A stretch of DNA of 43,680 nt from Vagococcus acidifermentans (GCF_003987655.1 NZ_NGKC01000019.1:1-43680), one strand, 5' to 3'. Positions 30,077 through 39,210 are shown, numbered from the stretch's first letter. Translations and numbers: made by a program. The notes: generated from the sequence alone by a model not told the origin.

Positions 30077-31699
30077 TTAAAATATTTTTGCTATTTGTTG
30101 CTGCACCGTCGGATTTTCCAAAAAGTCATCATAAGTCGTTTCTGCCCGGTCGACTACACCATTGTTAGATACTGCAATGATGCGGTTAGCTGTTGTCTGA
30201 ATGAACTGATGGTCATGGGAAGCAAATAGAATAGCTCCTTTAAATGCGATTAAACCATCATTAAGAGCTGTGATAGATTCCAGATCCAAATGATTGGTCG
30301 GATCATCTAAAACCAGTACGTTGGCTTTCGACAACATCATTTTCGACAGCATGCAGCGTACTTTTTCACCGCCGGATAGGACATTAACCGGTTTAAGAAC
30401 TTCATCTCCGGAAAAGAGCATGCGCCCTAAAAATCCTCGCAGGAAGGTGTTGTCATCTTCTTCTTTTGCTGCATATTGGCGAAGCCAATCTAAAATCGTT
30501 TGTGTATTATTATCAAATTCACTAGAACTGTCTTTTGGCAAATAAGCACGGCTTGTGGTCACTCCCCACTTGACAGAACCGCTGTCGGGAGTCATTTCTC
30601 CCATGATTATTTTAAACAGAACCGTTGTGGTGATGTCATCTTTGGCAATAAAAGCAACTTTGTCTTGTTTATTTAATGTGAACGAGACATTATCAAGGAT
30701 TTTCTTTCCATCAATTGTTTTTGAAATGTTGTCAACAATCAGTAAGTCGTTGCCGATCTCCCGTTCAGGACTGAAAGCCACGTAAGGATACCGTCGGGAA
30801 GAAGGCTGAATATCTTCTAAAGTAATTTTTTCCAACATCTTTTTACGAGATGTCGCTTGTTTTGATTTTGAAGCATTCGCACTGAAGCGAGCGATAAACT
30901 CTTGAAGTTCCTTTATTTTTTCTTCTTTTTTCGCATTTTGATCAGCCAAGAGTTTGGCTGCTAATTGACTGGATTCCAGCCAAAAATCATAGTTGCCGAC
31001 AAAAAGCTTGATTTTTCCAAAATCTAAATCAGCCATGTGTGTGCATACTTTATTTAAAAAGTGACGGTCATGAGAAACGGTAATAACAGTATTATCAAAA
31101 TTAATCAAAAATTCTTCCAACCAGGCAATGGATTGTACATCCAGTCCATTGGTAGGCTCGTCCAGCAGGAGAACATCAGGTTTCCCAAATAATGCTTGAG
31201 CAAGCAGCACTTTAATTTTCTGTCCGGCTGAAAGCTCAGACATTTTTAAATGATGCAAGTCTTCGGGAATATTTAAACCTTGTAACAGTGAAGCAGCTTC
31301 AGGCTCAGCTTCCCAGCCATTCAGTTCAGCAAACTCACCTTCCAGTTCAGCTGCTTTGATGCCGTCTTCGTCGGAAAAATCTTCTTTCATATAAATGGCA
31401 TTTTTTTCTTGCATAATGTCGTATAAACGTTTGTGTCCCATGATAACTGTTTCCAAAACAGAATAATCTTCATAATCAAAGTGATTTTGCTTTAATGTAG
31501 CAAGTCGTTCATCAGGTCCGAGAGTGACTGTACCGGTAGTTGGTTCAATTTCACCTGCCAAAATTTTCAAAAATGTTGATTTTCCTGCACCGTTTGCACC
31601 AATTAGACCGTAGCAATTTCCAGGAGTGAATTTAATATTGACTTCATCAAATAATTTTCTATCTGAAAATTGTAAACTAACATCAGTTACTGTGATCAT
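30077..31699 (-). CDS. ABC-F family ATPase (YkpA/YbiT type)
   Basis: 540 residues, two ABC domains, no membrane segments. Domain 1 has Walker A GANGAGKST (about 34), LSAGQKIKVLLAQ and LLLDEPTNGLD. A charged linker with NASKSKQATSRKK lies near 275. Domain 2 has LSGGEKVRCMLSK and LVLDDPTNHLD, but its Walker A position reads AKDDITTTVLF, without the Lys-Ser/Thr. This degenerate second P-loop is, as far as I recall, normal for YkpA/YbiT relatives. ABC-F proteins act on ribosomes. No link to antibiotic resistance is evident. Confidence 0.9.
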   Translation of the reverse strand: MITVTDVSLQFSDRKLFDEVNIKFTPGNCYGLIGANGAGKSTFLKILAGEIEPTTGTVTLGPDERLATLKQNHFDYEDYSVLETVIMGHKRLYDIMQEKNAIYMKEDFSDEDGIKAAELEGEFAELNGWEAEPEAASLLQGLNIPEDLHHLKMSELSAGQKIKVLLAQALFGKPDVLLLDEPTNGLDVQSIAWLEEFLINFDNTVITVSHDRHFLNKVCTHMADLDFGKIKLFVGNYDFWLESSQLAAKLLADQNAKKEEKIKELQEFIARFSANASKSKQATSRKKMLEKITLEDIQPSSRRYPYVAFSPEREIGNDLLIVDNISKTIDGKKILDNVSFTLNKQDKVAFIAKDDITTTVLFKIIMGEMTPDSGSVKWGVTTSRAYLPKDSSSEFDNNTQTILDWLRQYAAKEEDDNTFLRGFLGRMLFSGDEVLKPVNVLSGGEKVRCMLSKMMLSKANVLVLDDPTNHLDLESITALNDGLIAFKGAILFASHDHQFIQTTANRIIAVSNNGVVDRAETTYDDFLENPTVQQQIAKIF

Positions 31700-31747
31700 T
31701 TACATACCTCAATTCTTTCTTTTCCACTATCTATCCATACTTCAAGA

Positions 31748-31776
31748 ATTATAACGGGCTTTGACTTCTTTTTCAA
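31748..31776 (-). promoter_or_regulatory. Promoter of the ABC-F gene
   Basis: On -, TTGAAA and TATAAT with a 17-base spacer, about 50 bases before the ATG. Confidence 0.75.
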
Positions 31777-31787
31777 GGCAAAGAAAA

Positions 31788-31822
31788 AGAAGCTAATGTT
31801 TCTTTCTAAAACATTAGCTTCT
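31788..31822 (-). terminator. Terminator at the end of the citrate synthase gene
   Basis: AGAAGCTAATGTTT pairs with AAACATTAGCTTCT and a T-rich tract follows on -. The 5' arm includes the stop codon. Confidence 0.85.
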
Positions 31823-33178
31823 CTTATCAAGTGGCGTATACTCTTGATATTCAAAAACACTGTCGTAAGCAGGGCGGATGATTTTATTGACGTTGATCAA
31901 CTCTTCGATTCGATGGGCACTCCAGCCAACAATTCGGGCAATTGCAAACATAGGTGTGTACAATTCCTTCGGTAAATCGAGCATGCTGTAAACAAAACCG
32001 CTGTAAAAATCAACGTTGGCACTGACACCTTTGTAAATTTTTCGTTCTTTTGCGATGACTTCAGGCGCCAGCTTTTCCACCAGCGAGTATAGATGAAACT
32101 CTTCCATCCGGCCTTTGTCTTCGGCTAATTGTTCAACAAAACGTTTCAACAAATCAGCTCTCGGATCTGACACAGAATAAATGGCGTGGCCCATTCCATA
32201 AATTAACCCTTGTTTGTCAAAGGTTTGTCGATTGAGTAACTCACTCAAATAGTTGCGCACTTCGTCTTCATCACGGTAGTCTTTAATCACATGTTTCATA
32301 TGGTTGAACATCTCTGTGACTTTGATATTGGCACCGCCGTGTTTTGGTCCTTTTAGCGAACTGAGGGCAGCCGATATGGTCGAATAGGTGTCAGACCCTG
32401 ATGAAGTAATGACATGTGTCGTAAAGGACGAGTTGTTTCCTCCGCCGTGTTCCATGTGAAGTATCAAGACTAAATCTAGGACTTTTGCTTCAATGTCGGA
32501 ATAAATTTTGTTGGGCCTCAGCAGCCGTAAAATATTTTCAGCAGTGGATAAGTCTTTTTCAGGGTAATGAATATAAAGACTCTTTTCATTGATTGAGTAA
32601 TTATAGCTATGATATGCGTAAACCGCCAACAACGGGAAGGTACTGATCAGCATCAGCGATTGGCACAGGACATTTTCAATTGACAGGTCATCAGCATTTG
32701 AATCATAAGAAGCAAGTGTCAAGACGCTGCGTGATAAAGCATTCATGATGTCTTTCGTTGGAGTCTTCATGATAACGTCCCGTACAAAATTTTTGGGAAG
32801 GGTGCGCTTACTTGCCAGTAGTCGTTGAAAATCGGCTAATTGCTTTTCTGTCGGTAATTCTCCAAACAACAGCAAATAGGCAGTTTCTTCAAAACCAAAG
32901 CGATTATCCATAATAAAACCGTCAACCAATGTTTTAATATTGATGCCGCGGTATAATAATCGCCCATCGCAAGGGACTAACTTTCCGTTAACTTCTTTTT
33001 TTGCTTCTACCAAGGAGATATTAGTTAATCCCGCTAGTACTCCTTTTCCATCCAAATCTCTTAACCCTTTTTTTACATCAAACTTAGTATACAGCTCTGG
33101 ATCAATCCGATTATTCTTTGAACAAAAGTACGCGAGATGTTTTATTTCATCTGTGATTTGCAAATGATTGTTAGTCAT
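31814..33178 (-). CDS. Citrate synthase
   Basis: 454 residues with a lead segment of about 60 residues before the core, as in several Lactobacillales and clostridial enzymes. Catalytic motifs are present: HMEHGGGNNSSFTTHV (about 238), GPKHGGANIKV with a His (about 270), GMGHAIYSVSDPRADLL with the second His (about 330), and NVDFYSGF with the Asp (about 388). It condenses oxaloacetate with acetyl-CoA; 2-methylcitrate synthase activity cannot be excluded. An extended -10 (TGTTATAAT on -) lies about 40 bases upstream. No aconitase or isocitrate dehydrogenase gene is adjacent. Confidence 0.93.
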   Translation of the reverse strand: MTNNHLQITDEIKHLAYFCSKNNRIDPELYTKFDVKKGLRDLDGKGVLAGLTNISLVEAKKEVNGKLVPCDGRLLYRGINIKTLVDGFIMDNRFGFEETAYLLLFGELPTEKQLADFQRLLASKRTLPKNFVRDVIMKTPTKDIMNALSRSVLTLASYDSNADDLSIENVLCQSLMLISTFPLLAVYAYHSYNYSINEKSLYIHYPEKDLSTAENILRLLRPNKIYSDIEAKVLDLVLILHMEHGGGNNSSFTTHVITSSGSDTYSTISAALSSLKGPKHGGANIKVTEMFNHMKHVIKDYRDEDEVRNYLSELLNRQTFDKQGLIYGMGHAIYSVSDPRADLLKRFVEQLAEDKGRMEEFHLYSLVEKLAPEVIAKERKIYKGVSANVDFYSGFVYSMLDLPKELYTPMFAIARIVGWSAHRIEELINVNKIIRPAYDSVFEYQEYTPLDKRS

Positions 33179-33274
33179 AGGGAGTCCTCCTTAATAAAAG
33201 ATTAGAATTACATTATAACACAATGAGGCAAAATAAGGGATAGATGGGGTACTATTTTGTTCTGTTGAGAACGA

Positions 33275-33310
33275 AAATTGCTGGTTTCTCCTCTAAGAAA
33301 CCAGCAATTT
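33275..33310. terminator. Terminator after dmkB
   Basis: AAATTGCTGGTTTCT and AGAAACCAGCAATTT flank a six-base loop, with T-tracts on both strands. It ends the eetB-dmkB transcript before the citrate synthase promoter. Confidence 0.85.
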
Positions 33311-33312
33311 TT

Positions 33313-34299
33313 TTAAAATGTTCGATTAAGGATTGATTCTGTTACGTCATAAATTGTCTCTTTTGTGTTGTTGGCAGTATTAGGCAAACGGGCAATTTTT
33401 TTGAGAGCTTTTTGAGTATAGTCTGCCGCAACACTGCGTGCAGCTTCAATACCGTTGTGTTCAATAATTAGGTGATGAATCTGCTGAATATCACTGTTAG
33501 TGATTGTCTCTTTTTTCATCAGCAAAGGCAGAAAAGCATCTTGATTTTTTTGAACCGCTAGAATAAGCGGCAAGCTATACACTCCTTGACGAATATCTTC
33601 CAATACAGGTTTTCCGATCATCTCCGATTTTTGCGAATAATCCAAAATATCATCAACAATTTGGAAGGAGATTCCGATGAGTTTTCCTATTTCTCGACAG
33701 TCGTTTGCAAATTGCTGGGTAGTTCCATTTTCGTAAGCACCGATAAAACAGCTGACAGCAAAAAGTTCGGCCGTTTTTCCAGAAATATTTTGAATATACC
33801 TGTCTAAACTGAGATCCAAATTATATCGGTCACTCATTTGCCCTATCTCTCCAAGAAGAACAGATTCCATACTGTTAGTATTCAGCTGTATACTCCTTAA
33901 CGAGGATGAATATTTTGCAAGCAATTTAAAACAAACAACGAAGAGATAGTCGCCTGCATAGACAGCTACGTCTTTGGAAAATTTATGTTGTAATGTTCGG
34001 ACACCTCGCCGCGTATCTGCTTCATCAATGATATCATCATGAATCAGTGTTGCTGTATGCAACGTTTCAACGGCTGATGCTAATGCGATGGTTTTGTTCA
34101 TTTCCTGTTGTTTGCCGAATTCTGAAAACAGCAGTAAATAAGCAGGTCTTAACAGTTTTCCGCCTGAACGGATCAAATCCAAAATGGCGGTCTCGATTTG
34201 TTTATCTGGAAGGCGAATGGATTGTTCCATTAAGGCCTGTGTTTTTTCCAAATTGTGTTTTAAGTCAGGATATTTATCCCACATGGCATGAATTTTCAT
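33313..34299 (-). CDS. dmkB: Polyprenyl diphosphate synthase (DmkB-like)
   Basis: 328 residues. First Asp-rich motif LIHDDIIDEADTRRG (about 87-101) and second IVDDILDYSQK (about 215) are intact; GGKLLRPAYLL (about 50) binds isopentenyl diphosphate. These enzymes build the C30-C40 side chain of menaquinones. Position in an extracellular electron transfer locus, 11 bases after the eetB-like gene, matches Listeria dmkB, which supplies the tail of a separate demethylmenaquinone pool. Chain length is not readable. Confidence 0.88.
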   Translation of the reverse strand: MKIHAMWDKYPDLKHNLEKTQALMEQSIRLPDKQIETAILDLIRSGGKLLRPAYLLLFSEFGKQQEMNKTIALASAVETLHTATLIHDDIIDEADTRRGVRTLQHKFSKDVAVYAGDYLFVVCFKLLAKYSSSLRSIQLNTNSMESVLLGEIGQMSDRYNLDLSLDRYIQNISGKTAELFAVSCFIGAYENGTTQQFANDCREIGKLIGISFQIVDDILDYSQKSEMIGKPVLEDIRQGVYSLPLILAVQKNQDAFLPLLMKKETITNSDIQQIHHLIIEHNGIEAARSVAADYTQKALKKIARLPNTANNTKETIYDVTESILNRTF

Positions 34300-34310
34300 A
34301 AAATACCTCT

Positions 34311-34841
34311 TTATTTAAATTCTGATTCAGCTTTGAATCCTTGAATCGTTTTTACATGCAGCATCAGATAGTTTGCGGCAATACCAATTGCGATGCCAGC
34401 TAAAATACCAATTAAGGAAAGTACCGGCAGGTAGAGCATAACAAACCATGATCGTGCAATCAAACTGGCGACTAACAATTGTCCTACATTATGAAGAAAG
34501 CCGCCTAAAGCACTGATACCGATGGTGCTGATTTTATTCGGTCCCAGCTGTTTGATAAACAACATACCGAAAAAACTTAAGAAGGCACCAGCAGCGCTAT
34601 AAATAAAAGTAGAAACGGTTCCTCCAAGCAGAGTAGTAAGGATTAGCCGCAATGAGACTAACAAGATACTGTTTTTTATAGGAAGGGTAAACAGTGCAAT
34701 AATGGTAATTAGATTGGCTAGACCTAATTTTGCTCCCGGTGCTACAGCAAAGGGAAAGGGAATCATGTTTTCAAGTAATCCGATGATAACACCTTGTGCC
34801 ACCAGTAATGCAATATAGATTAATTTTTTATTTTTTTTCAT
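34311..34841 (-). CDS. eetB: Membrane protein EetB-like (Gx transporter / Hpre_diP_synt_I family)
   Basis: 176 residues, about five hydrophobic segments starting with LIYIALLVAQGVIIGLLENM, and the family stretch AVAPGAKLGLANLITIIALF (about 33-52), then FLHNVGQLLVASLIARS. Databases call this family heptaprenyl diphosphate synthase component I, although it is an ECF-S-like membrane protein. In Listeria the homologue EetB lies with EetA in the electron transfer locus and is required there. EetA (NusG domain II) is missing next to it here. Confidence 0.82.
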   Translation of the reverse strand: MKKNKKLIYIALLVAQGVIIGLLENMIPFPFAVAPGAKLGLANLITIIALFTLPIKNSILLVSLRLILTTLLGGTVSTFIYSAAGAFLSFFGMLFIKQLGPNKISTIGISALGGFLHNVGQLLVASLIARSWFVMLYLPVLSLIGILAGIAIGIAANYLMLHVKTIQGFKAESEFK

Positions 34842-34889
34842 GTAACAATCCCCATTGATAGTCTGTTAAATCTGATTATTTATCAAATA

Positions 34890-34919
34890 AAGTTCTAGAA
34901 GCCGATTCTTCTAGAACTT
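34890..34919 (-). terminator. Hairpin between ndh2 and eetB
   Basis: AAGTTCTAGAA and TTCTAGAACTT with an eight-base loop, followed on - by TTTATTTG. A modest terminator or attenuator, so eetB-dmkB may be less expressed than ndh2 or have its own promoter. Confidence 0.6.
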
Positions 34920-34935
34920 CACTATAGCATTTTTA

Positions 34936-36864
34936 TTAAGAATTTGCTTCATATCTCGACTTTGGTTTGCCATACCACCAGTTGCCGAGGGTGCGCTGAA
35001 TCCAAGGTATAACCCATTTATCCAAACCGAAGGCTCTGCCGGAACCATTCATCAGGGCAAGAGCAACGAAGACGAACCAAATGTTTACCCAATAGAACAT
35101 ACCTGAGAGGCAAAACATGCCTACAAGTACAATTGTCACACCATTTGCTAACCATGTAAACAGTCCGACTATAATTGCTAATGCAATCAGCAGCTCAAAA
35201 ATTGTCATGAATTTTTGCAGGAACAAAGCAACTTCCTTGTTGGGCATCATGAATTGCATAATTGATTCGAACCATTTTGGCATAGACTCAAACACTGTCA
35301 TCGGTGTTTCGCCGTATGCATAGCTCAATCCAAATCTGGCAGCCTCTGCCACAGTTTCAGTTGTTTCGGCGGCGCCTGTTGCACCAGCCGTTGCTTCAGC
35401 AGCACCAGTGGCACCTGTCACTGCATCTTGCAGCCAAGGAAACGGGAAAGCGACAGTATCGGTAAACCATGAGCCGTCGCCGAACCATGTATTCGGTTTG
35501 AGCACATTGCCATTGCCGATAATTTTTTTCATGGATTCAACTAACCAAACAGCACCATAGAACACTCTCAAAGGAACAGACCACAGAACATTGCCGTATC
35601 TTGAAGTGTGTCCCCGCATAATATTCCGTTCATCTTTTATGTGGAAAAACTCATGCATGATATATTGGAACATATAATATCCTGAACGGATATCAAAAAA
35701 GTATTTCAAGTTGACAATGTGTTTCATCAGCATGGCGAAAAATCCGCTAAGATGAATCTTGTCAAATAGTGCTGCCACACCATACTTTGCGCCAATGGAT
35801 ACCATGAATCCTTGGTATTTGCCTTTATAGGTGTGTTTTTCAGTCTGGTTAATATCAGCAATAATGTTGGCAGCTGCGCAGTGAGCTGTTCCTTCTGCTG
35901 CCTGAACGATTTGAGGTGTTGGCGTGTTTTCAAACTCTTCATAATAAACGAGGTCGCCGACAACATAAATCTGTTGTGCTTCATAGCCTTTAGCTTGCAT
36001 GTATTCATTTGCAACAAGACGATGTGCGCGAGCTGATTCCATACCAAACTCTGCTGTATCGCTGTTTGCTTTAACACCAGCCGTCCAAATTAACGTTTGT
36101 GTCGGGATGATTTCCCCTGATTTAAGAACAATTGCCTCTGCTTGGACTTCGACAATAGGAGTTTCTTTAAGCAGTTTGACACCTTTTCTTAATAAATAAG
36201 CCTCTGCTTTGCCTGCGTCTTTTCTGTTGAGCATATTTAAAATAGTCGGCATAGCTTCCACGACCATCAACGTTATCTCATTAGGTGAAATTTTATTATC
36301 GCGAGCAAGACGCGCTTTCCAGTCTATCAATTCGCCAATCATTTCTATTCCGGTAAATCCGGATCCGCATACAACAAAGGTGAGCATTTTTTTTCTTACT
36401 TCCGGGTCAGGTTCCAGAGCAGCCAATGCTACAGTCCGAGTGATATGCTCTCTAATTTCAAGCGCATCTTCCATTGACCACAATGTGAAACCGTGTTCTT
36501 TCACTCCTGGTGTGCCAAAATCATTTGGTTCGCCGCCCATACCAAGTATTAGATAATCGAAAGGATAATTTCCGTTTTTGGTGTGCACAATTTTGTTCTC
36601 TTTATCGACATTAGTTACGGTGTCTGTGATTAATTGTACATTTTTACGCCGGCAAAACAGTCTTTGCAAATCATACTGGACAGCTTCTGGTTCTACACGA
36701 CCGCCAGCCACTTCATGAAGCTCGGTCATCATTGTATGATAAGAATGCCGATCAATTAATGTAATCCGGACATCTGAGTTTTTTTTCAATTTTTTTGACA
36801 ACATTTTTGTTGCCGCTACCCCAGCATATCCGGCTCCGACTACGACAATATCTGTTTTAGTCAT
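34936..36864 (-). CDS. ndh2: Type II NADH dehydrogenase of extracellular electron transfer
   Basis: 642 residues from the ATG after AAAGGGAGAG (an upstream TTG lacks a site). FAD fold VVGAGYAGVAATKML, NADH fold VVCGSGFTGIEMIGEL (about 166) and IYVVGDLVYYE (about 302) are standard NDH-2 motifs. An extra C-terminal part has a hydrophobic helix near 435-455, an Ala/Thr/Gly-rich linker and about three more membrane helices, as in EET-type Ndh2. It passes electrons from NADH to demethylmenaquinone. The linker holds DAVTGAT (35407-35427), the same pattern as the PplA flavinylation motif. Divergent from pplA. Confidence 0.92.
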   Translation of the reverse strand: MTKTDIVVVGAGYAGVAATKMLSKKLKKNSDVRITLIDRHSYHTMMTELHEVAGGRVEPEAVQYDLQRLFCRRKNVQLITDTVTNVDKENKIVHTKNGNYPFDYLILGMGGEPNDFGTPGVKEHGFTLWSMEDALEIREHITRTVALAALEPDPEVRKKMLTFVVCGSGFTGIEMIGELIDWKARLARDNKISPNEITLMVVEAMPTILNMLNRKDAGKAEAYLLRKGVKLLKETPIVEVQAEAIVLKSGEIIPTQTLIWTAGVKANSDTAEFGMESARAHRLVANEYMQAKGYEAQQIYVVGDLVYYEEFENTPTPQIVQAAEGTAHCAAANIIADINQTEKHTYKGKYQGFMVSIGAKYGVAALFDKIHLSGFFAMLMKHIVNLKYFFDIRSGYYMFQYIMHEFFHIKDERNIMRGHTSRYGNVLWSVPLRVFYGAVWLVESMKKIIGNGNVLKPNTWFGDGSWFTDTVAFPFPWLQDAVTGATGAAEATAGATGAAETTETVAEAARFGLSYAYGETPMTVFESMPKWFESIMQFMMPNKEVALFLQKFMTIFELLIALAIIVGLFTWLANGVTIVLVGMFCLSGMFYWVNIWFVFVALALMNGSGRAFGLDKWVIPWIQRTLGNWWYGKPKSRYEANS

Positions 36865-36914
36865 TTTTTTCTCTCCCTTTGTTAACAAATAAACTAAGTA
36901 TAATAATTGCTAAT

Positions 36915-36957
36915 AGATAATCGTTATCATTATATGATTTATAATCGAAATTGTCTA
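36915..36957 (-). promoter_or_regulatory. ndh2 promoter with Fur-box-like operator
   Basis: On -, TAGACA (36952-36957) and TATAAT (36929-36934) are 17 bases apart. AGATAAT-C-GTTATCA (36915-36929) matches 13 of 15 positions of the 7-1-7 Fur box TGATAATnATTATCA and directly abuts the -10. Iron-dependent repression of ndh2, perhaps also of the divergent pplA, is expected. The remaining 140 bases to the pplA start are A+T-rich with nothing else recognised. Confidence 0.7.
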
Positions 36958-37095
36958 CGGAATTAGAAAAAAAATAATAATATACTGCATTATGTGAAAT
37001 AATTAAATTTTAATCAAAAAAAAGATTGCTTTTTCACTTTGTTTAGATTAGAATTATTTTTGAAAAGAATTTCACAAAAAAGGATGGAACATTTT

Positions 37096-38007
37096 ATGAA
37101 AACGAAGAAATTAGTTTCCGGCATAGCATTATTGTCTCTCTCGGTATTATTGCTAACTGCTTGCGGCGGCGGCAACGACAGCGATACAAAAGACACATCA
37201 ACAAAAGAATCAAGCGCTAAAGTCGACTCTTCCGAAAAGGCACCTGAGAGAGTGGCAGGTGGAGAATTAAAAGACGGTACTTATCAATTAGAAGAAAAAA
37301 ATGCGGATGAACATGGCTGGAAAGCAAAATTTTCTATGACTGTCGAAAGCGGAAAAATCACAAAGTCTGAGTTTGATTATATTAATGATAAAGAAGAAAA
37401 AAAATCTGAAGATAAAGAATATGACAAGAGCATGAGTGAGAAAGTTAAAACAGGTCCGGCAACATTCATCCCTGAATTAAATGAGTCGTTGGTATCGGCA
37501 CAGTCTGCTGATGGCGTAGACGTTGTTACAGGAGCGACACACTCATCCCTGACATTTAAAAATTACGCACAACAATTGATTCAAGCTGCTCAAGCGGGCA
37601 ATACAGAAACGATTGAAATTAACAATGGTGCAGATTTACAAGACGGTACTTACACACTAGAAGAAAAAAATGAATCCAATGGTTACCGCACAGTCTTCAG
37701 TATTGTTGTCAAGGATGGCAAACTTGCTGAATCCAAATATGATAATATCAATGCTGACGGCGAGTCCAAAGTGGATAATGCCGAATACAATGAGAAAATG
37801 AAGGAACAAACAGGTACAGGTCCTTCCGATTTTATTCCTGCATTGAATGAATCATTGGTCGCAGCTGGAAATGCCGGTGACGTAGAGGTTGTTACAGGAG
37901 CGACACACTCATCACATACATTCCAGATGTATGCTGCACAATTGATCAATGCTGCAGAAAATGGCAACACTGAAACTATTTTAGTGGATAACATCGTAAC
38001 TAAATAG
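37096..38007 (+). CDS. pplA: Flavinylated lipoprotein PplA
   Basis: 303 residues. Signal peptide with lipobox LLTAC (Cys 23), a Ser/Thr/Lys linker, then two FMN-binding domains: about 56-160 (DGTYQLEEKN ... DVVTGATHSS, FMN Thr about 148) and about 178-285 (DGTYTLEEKN ... EVVTGATHSS, Thr about 270). FmnB attaches FMN to such Thr residues, and PplA then carries electrons outside the membrane. The start follows AAGGATGGAAC; in-frame codons from 37039 lack a site. The second motif has Glu where the first has Asp. Confidence 0.95.
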   Translation: MKTKKLVSGIALLSLSVLLLTACGGGNDSDTKDTSTKESSAKVDSSEKAPERVAGGELKDGTYQLEEKNADEHGWKAKFSMTVESGKITKSEFDYINDKEEKKSEDKEYDKSMSEKVKTGPATFIPELNESLVSAQSADGVDVVTGATHSSLTFKNYAQQLIQAAQAGNTETIEINNGADLQDGTYTLEEKNESNGYRTVFSIVVKDGKLAESKYDNINADGESKVDNAEYNEKMKEQTGTGPSDFIPALNESLVAAGNAGDVEVVTGATHSSHTFQMYAAQLINAAENGNTETILVDNIVTK

Positions 38008-38027
38008 CGATTCTTGATTAACAAAAT

Positions 38028-38062
38028 AAAACAACAAGCCGACAACTTGGCTTGTTGTTTTT
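38028..38062 (+). terminator. pplA terminator
   Basis: AAACAACAAGCC, loop GACAACTT, GGCTTGTTGTTT plus T. It separates pplA from fmnB-dmkA, allowing high pplA expression. Confidence 0.85.
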
Positions 38063-38141
38063 ATTACTGCGGAACGAAGTTCTTTTCATTATGTTGAAAA
38101 ACAGATAAAATGAAAGCGAACTTTTAGGAGAGTGAAGACAA

Positions 38142-39209
38142 TTGAAAAAAATACATATATTGTTAGCCGTTGGACTCTTTATTTTAGCTGGCTGCGGCAA
38201 CAAAGAGAACCAGGCGGAGCCGACGATTAATAAAGAACCTTATGCTGAACAGCAATTTCTTATGGGGACATATGTCAAAATTCAGATTTACGACGACGGC
38301 AAGGAGGAAGTGCTGGACCAGGCCTTTGCTAAAATTAAAGATTTAGCTGATCGCATCACTGTCAATCAAGCCGGTTCGGAAATCGATGAGGTCAATGATC
38401 AGGCCGGTATTAAGCCGGTTGAAGTATCAGAGGATATCTTCGAGTTGGTTGAGCAGGCCTACGCTTATAGCAAACAGTCTAAGGGCGGGTTTGATTTAAC
38501 CATTGGGCCGATTACGGAATTATGGCATATTGGGTTTGATGATGCAAGAAAACCGGAACAGTATGAGATAGATGACGCTTTGAAATTAGTTGATTATCAA
38601 GACGTTGAACTGGATAAATCGCAACATACAATCTTTTTACCGAAAAAGAAGATGCGGCTCGACTTAGGTGCGATTGCCAAAGGATTTATAACAGACCGAG
38701 TGATTGATGTGTTGCACGACAACGATGTGACAACCGCGATTGTGGATCTAGGCGGGAATGTCTTTGTGTTGGGCAATAGTCCTAAAAGTGACGACGGAAA
38801 TTGGACAGTGGGTATTCAAGATCCGAATAAATCGCGCAATACAGTTGTTGGTACCGTTAAAGTAACAGACAAATCATTGGTAACTTCTGGTATCTATGAG
38901 CGAAATTTAACAGTGGATGGCAAAACGTATCATCATTTGTTTAACGGCAAAACAGGCTACCCGTTTGAAAACGAGATAGCCGGCGTCACGATTATTTCTG
39001 ATAAATCTGTAGACGGAGATGGTCTGTCCACCGCTGTTTTCTCAATGGGTGTAGCTGATGGTATGGCTTACGTTGAATCTTTATCGGATATAGATGCGGT
39101 GTTTGTCACGAAAAATGACGAAATATACATTAGTTCAGGTATTCAAGATAATTTTAAATTGAGTCAGGACAGTAATTATAAAGTGAAAGAGCTTAAAGGA
39201 GCAAACTAA
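38142..39209 (+). CDS. fmnB: FAD:protein FMN transferase (ApbE family) FmnB
   Basis: 355 residues from a TTG after TAGGAGAG. Lipoprotein signal ILAGC (Cys about 19). ApbE motifs: QFLMGTYVKIQIYDD (about 44), KGGFDLTIGPITELW (about 117), LDLGAIAKGFITDRV (about 177), VDLGGNVFVLG (about 200) and the metal-binding VDGDGLSTAVFSMG (about 284). It splits FAD and joins FMN to Thr in FMN-binding domains; the obvious substrate is PplA. It is followed by dmkA after one base. Confidence 0.95.
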   Translation: MKKIHILLAVGLFILAGCGNKENQAEPTINKEPYAEQQFLMGTYVKIQIYDDGKEEVLDQAFAKIKDLADRITVNQAGSEIDEVNDQAGIKPVEVSEDIFELVEQAYAYSKQSKGGFDLTIGPITELWHIGFDDARKPEQYEIDDALKLVDYQDVELDKSQHTIFLPKKKMRLDLGAIAKGFITDRVIDVLHDNDVTTAIVDLGGNVFVLGNSPKSDDGNWTVGIQDPNKSRNTVVGTVKVTDKSLVTSGIYERNLTVDGKTYHHLFNGKTGYPFENEIAGVTIISDKSVDGDGLSTAVFSMGVADGMAYVESLSDIDAVFVTKNDEIYISSGIQDNFKLSQDSNYKVKELKGAN

Positions 39210-39210
39210 A

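Noticed and set aside
30630-30720. Broken second P-loop in the ABC-F ATPase as a sign of gene decay
   Set aside because: The rest of domain 2 is intact and, as far as I recall, YkpA/YbiT relatives share this divergence.
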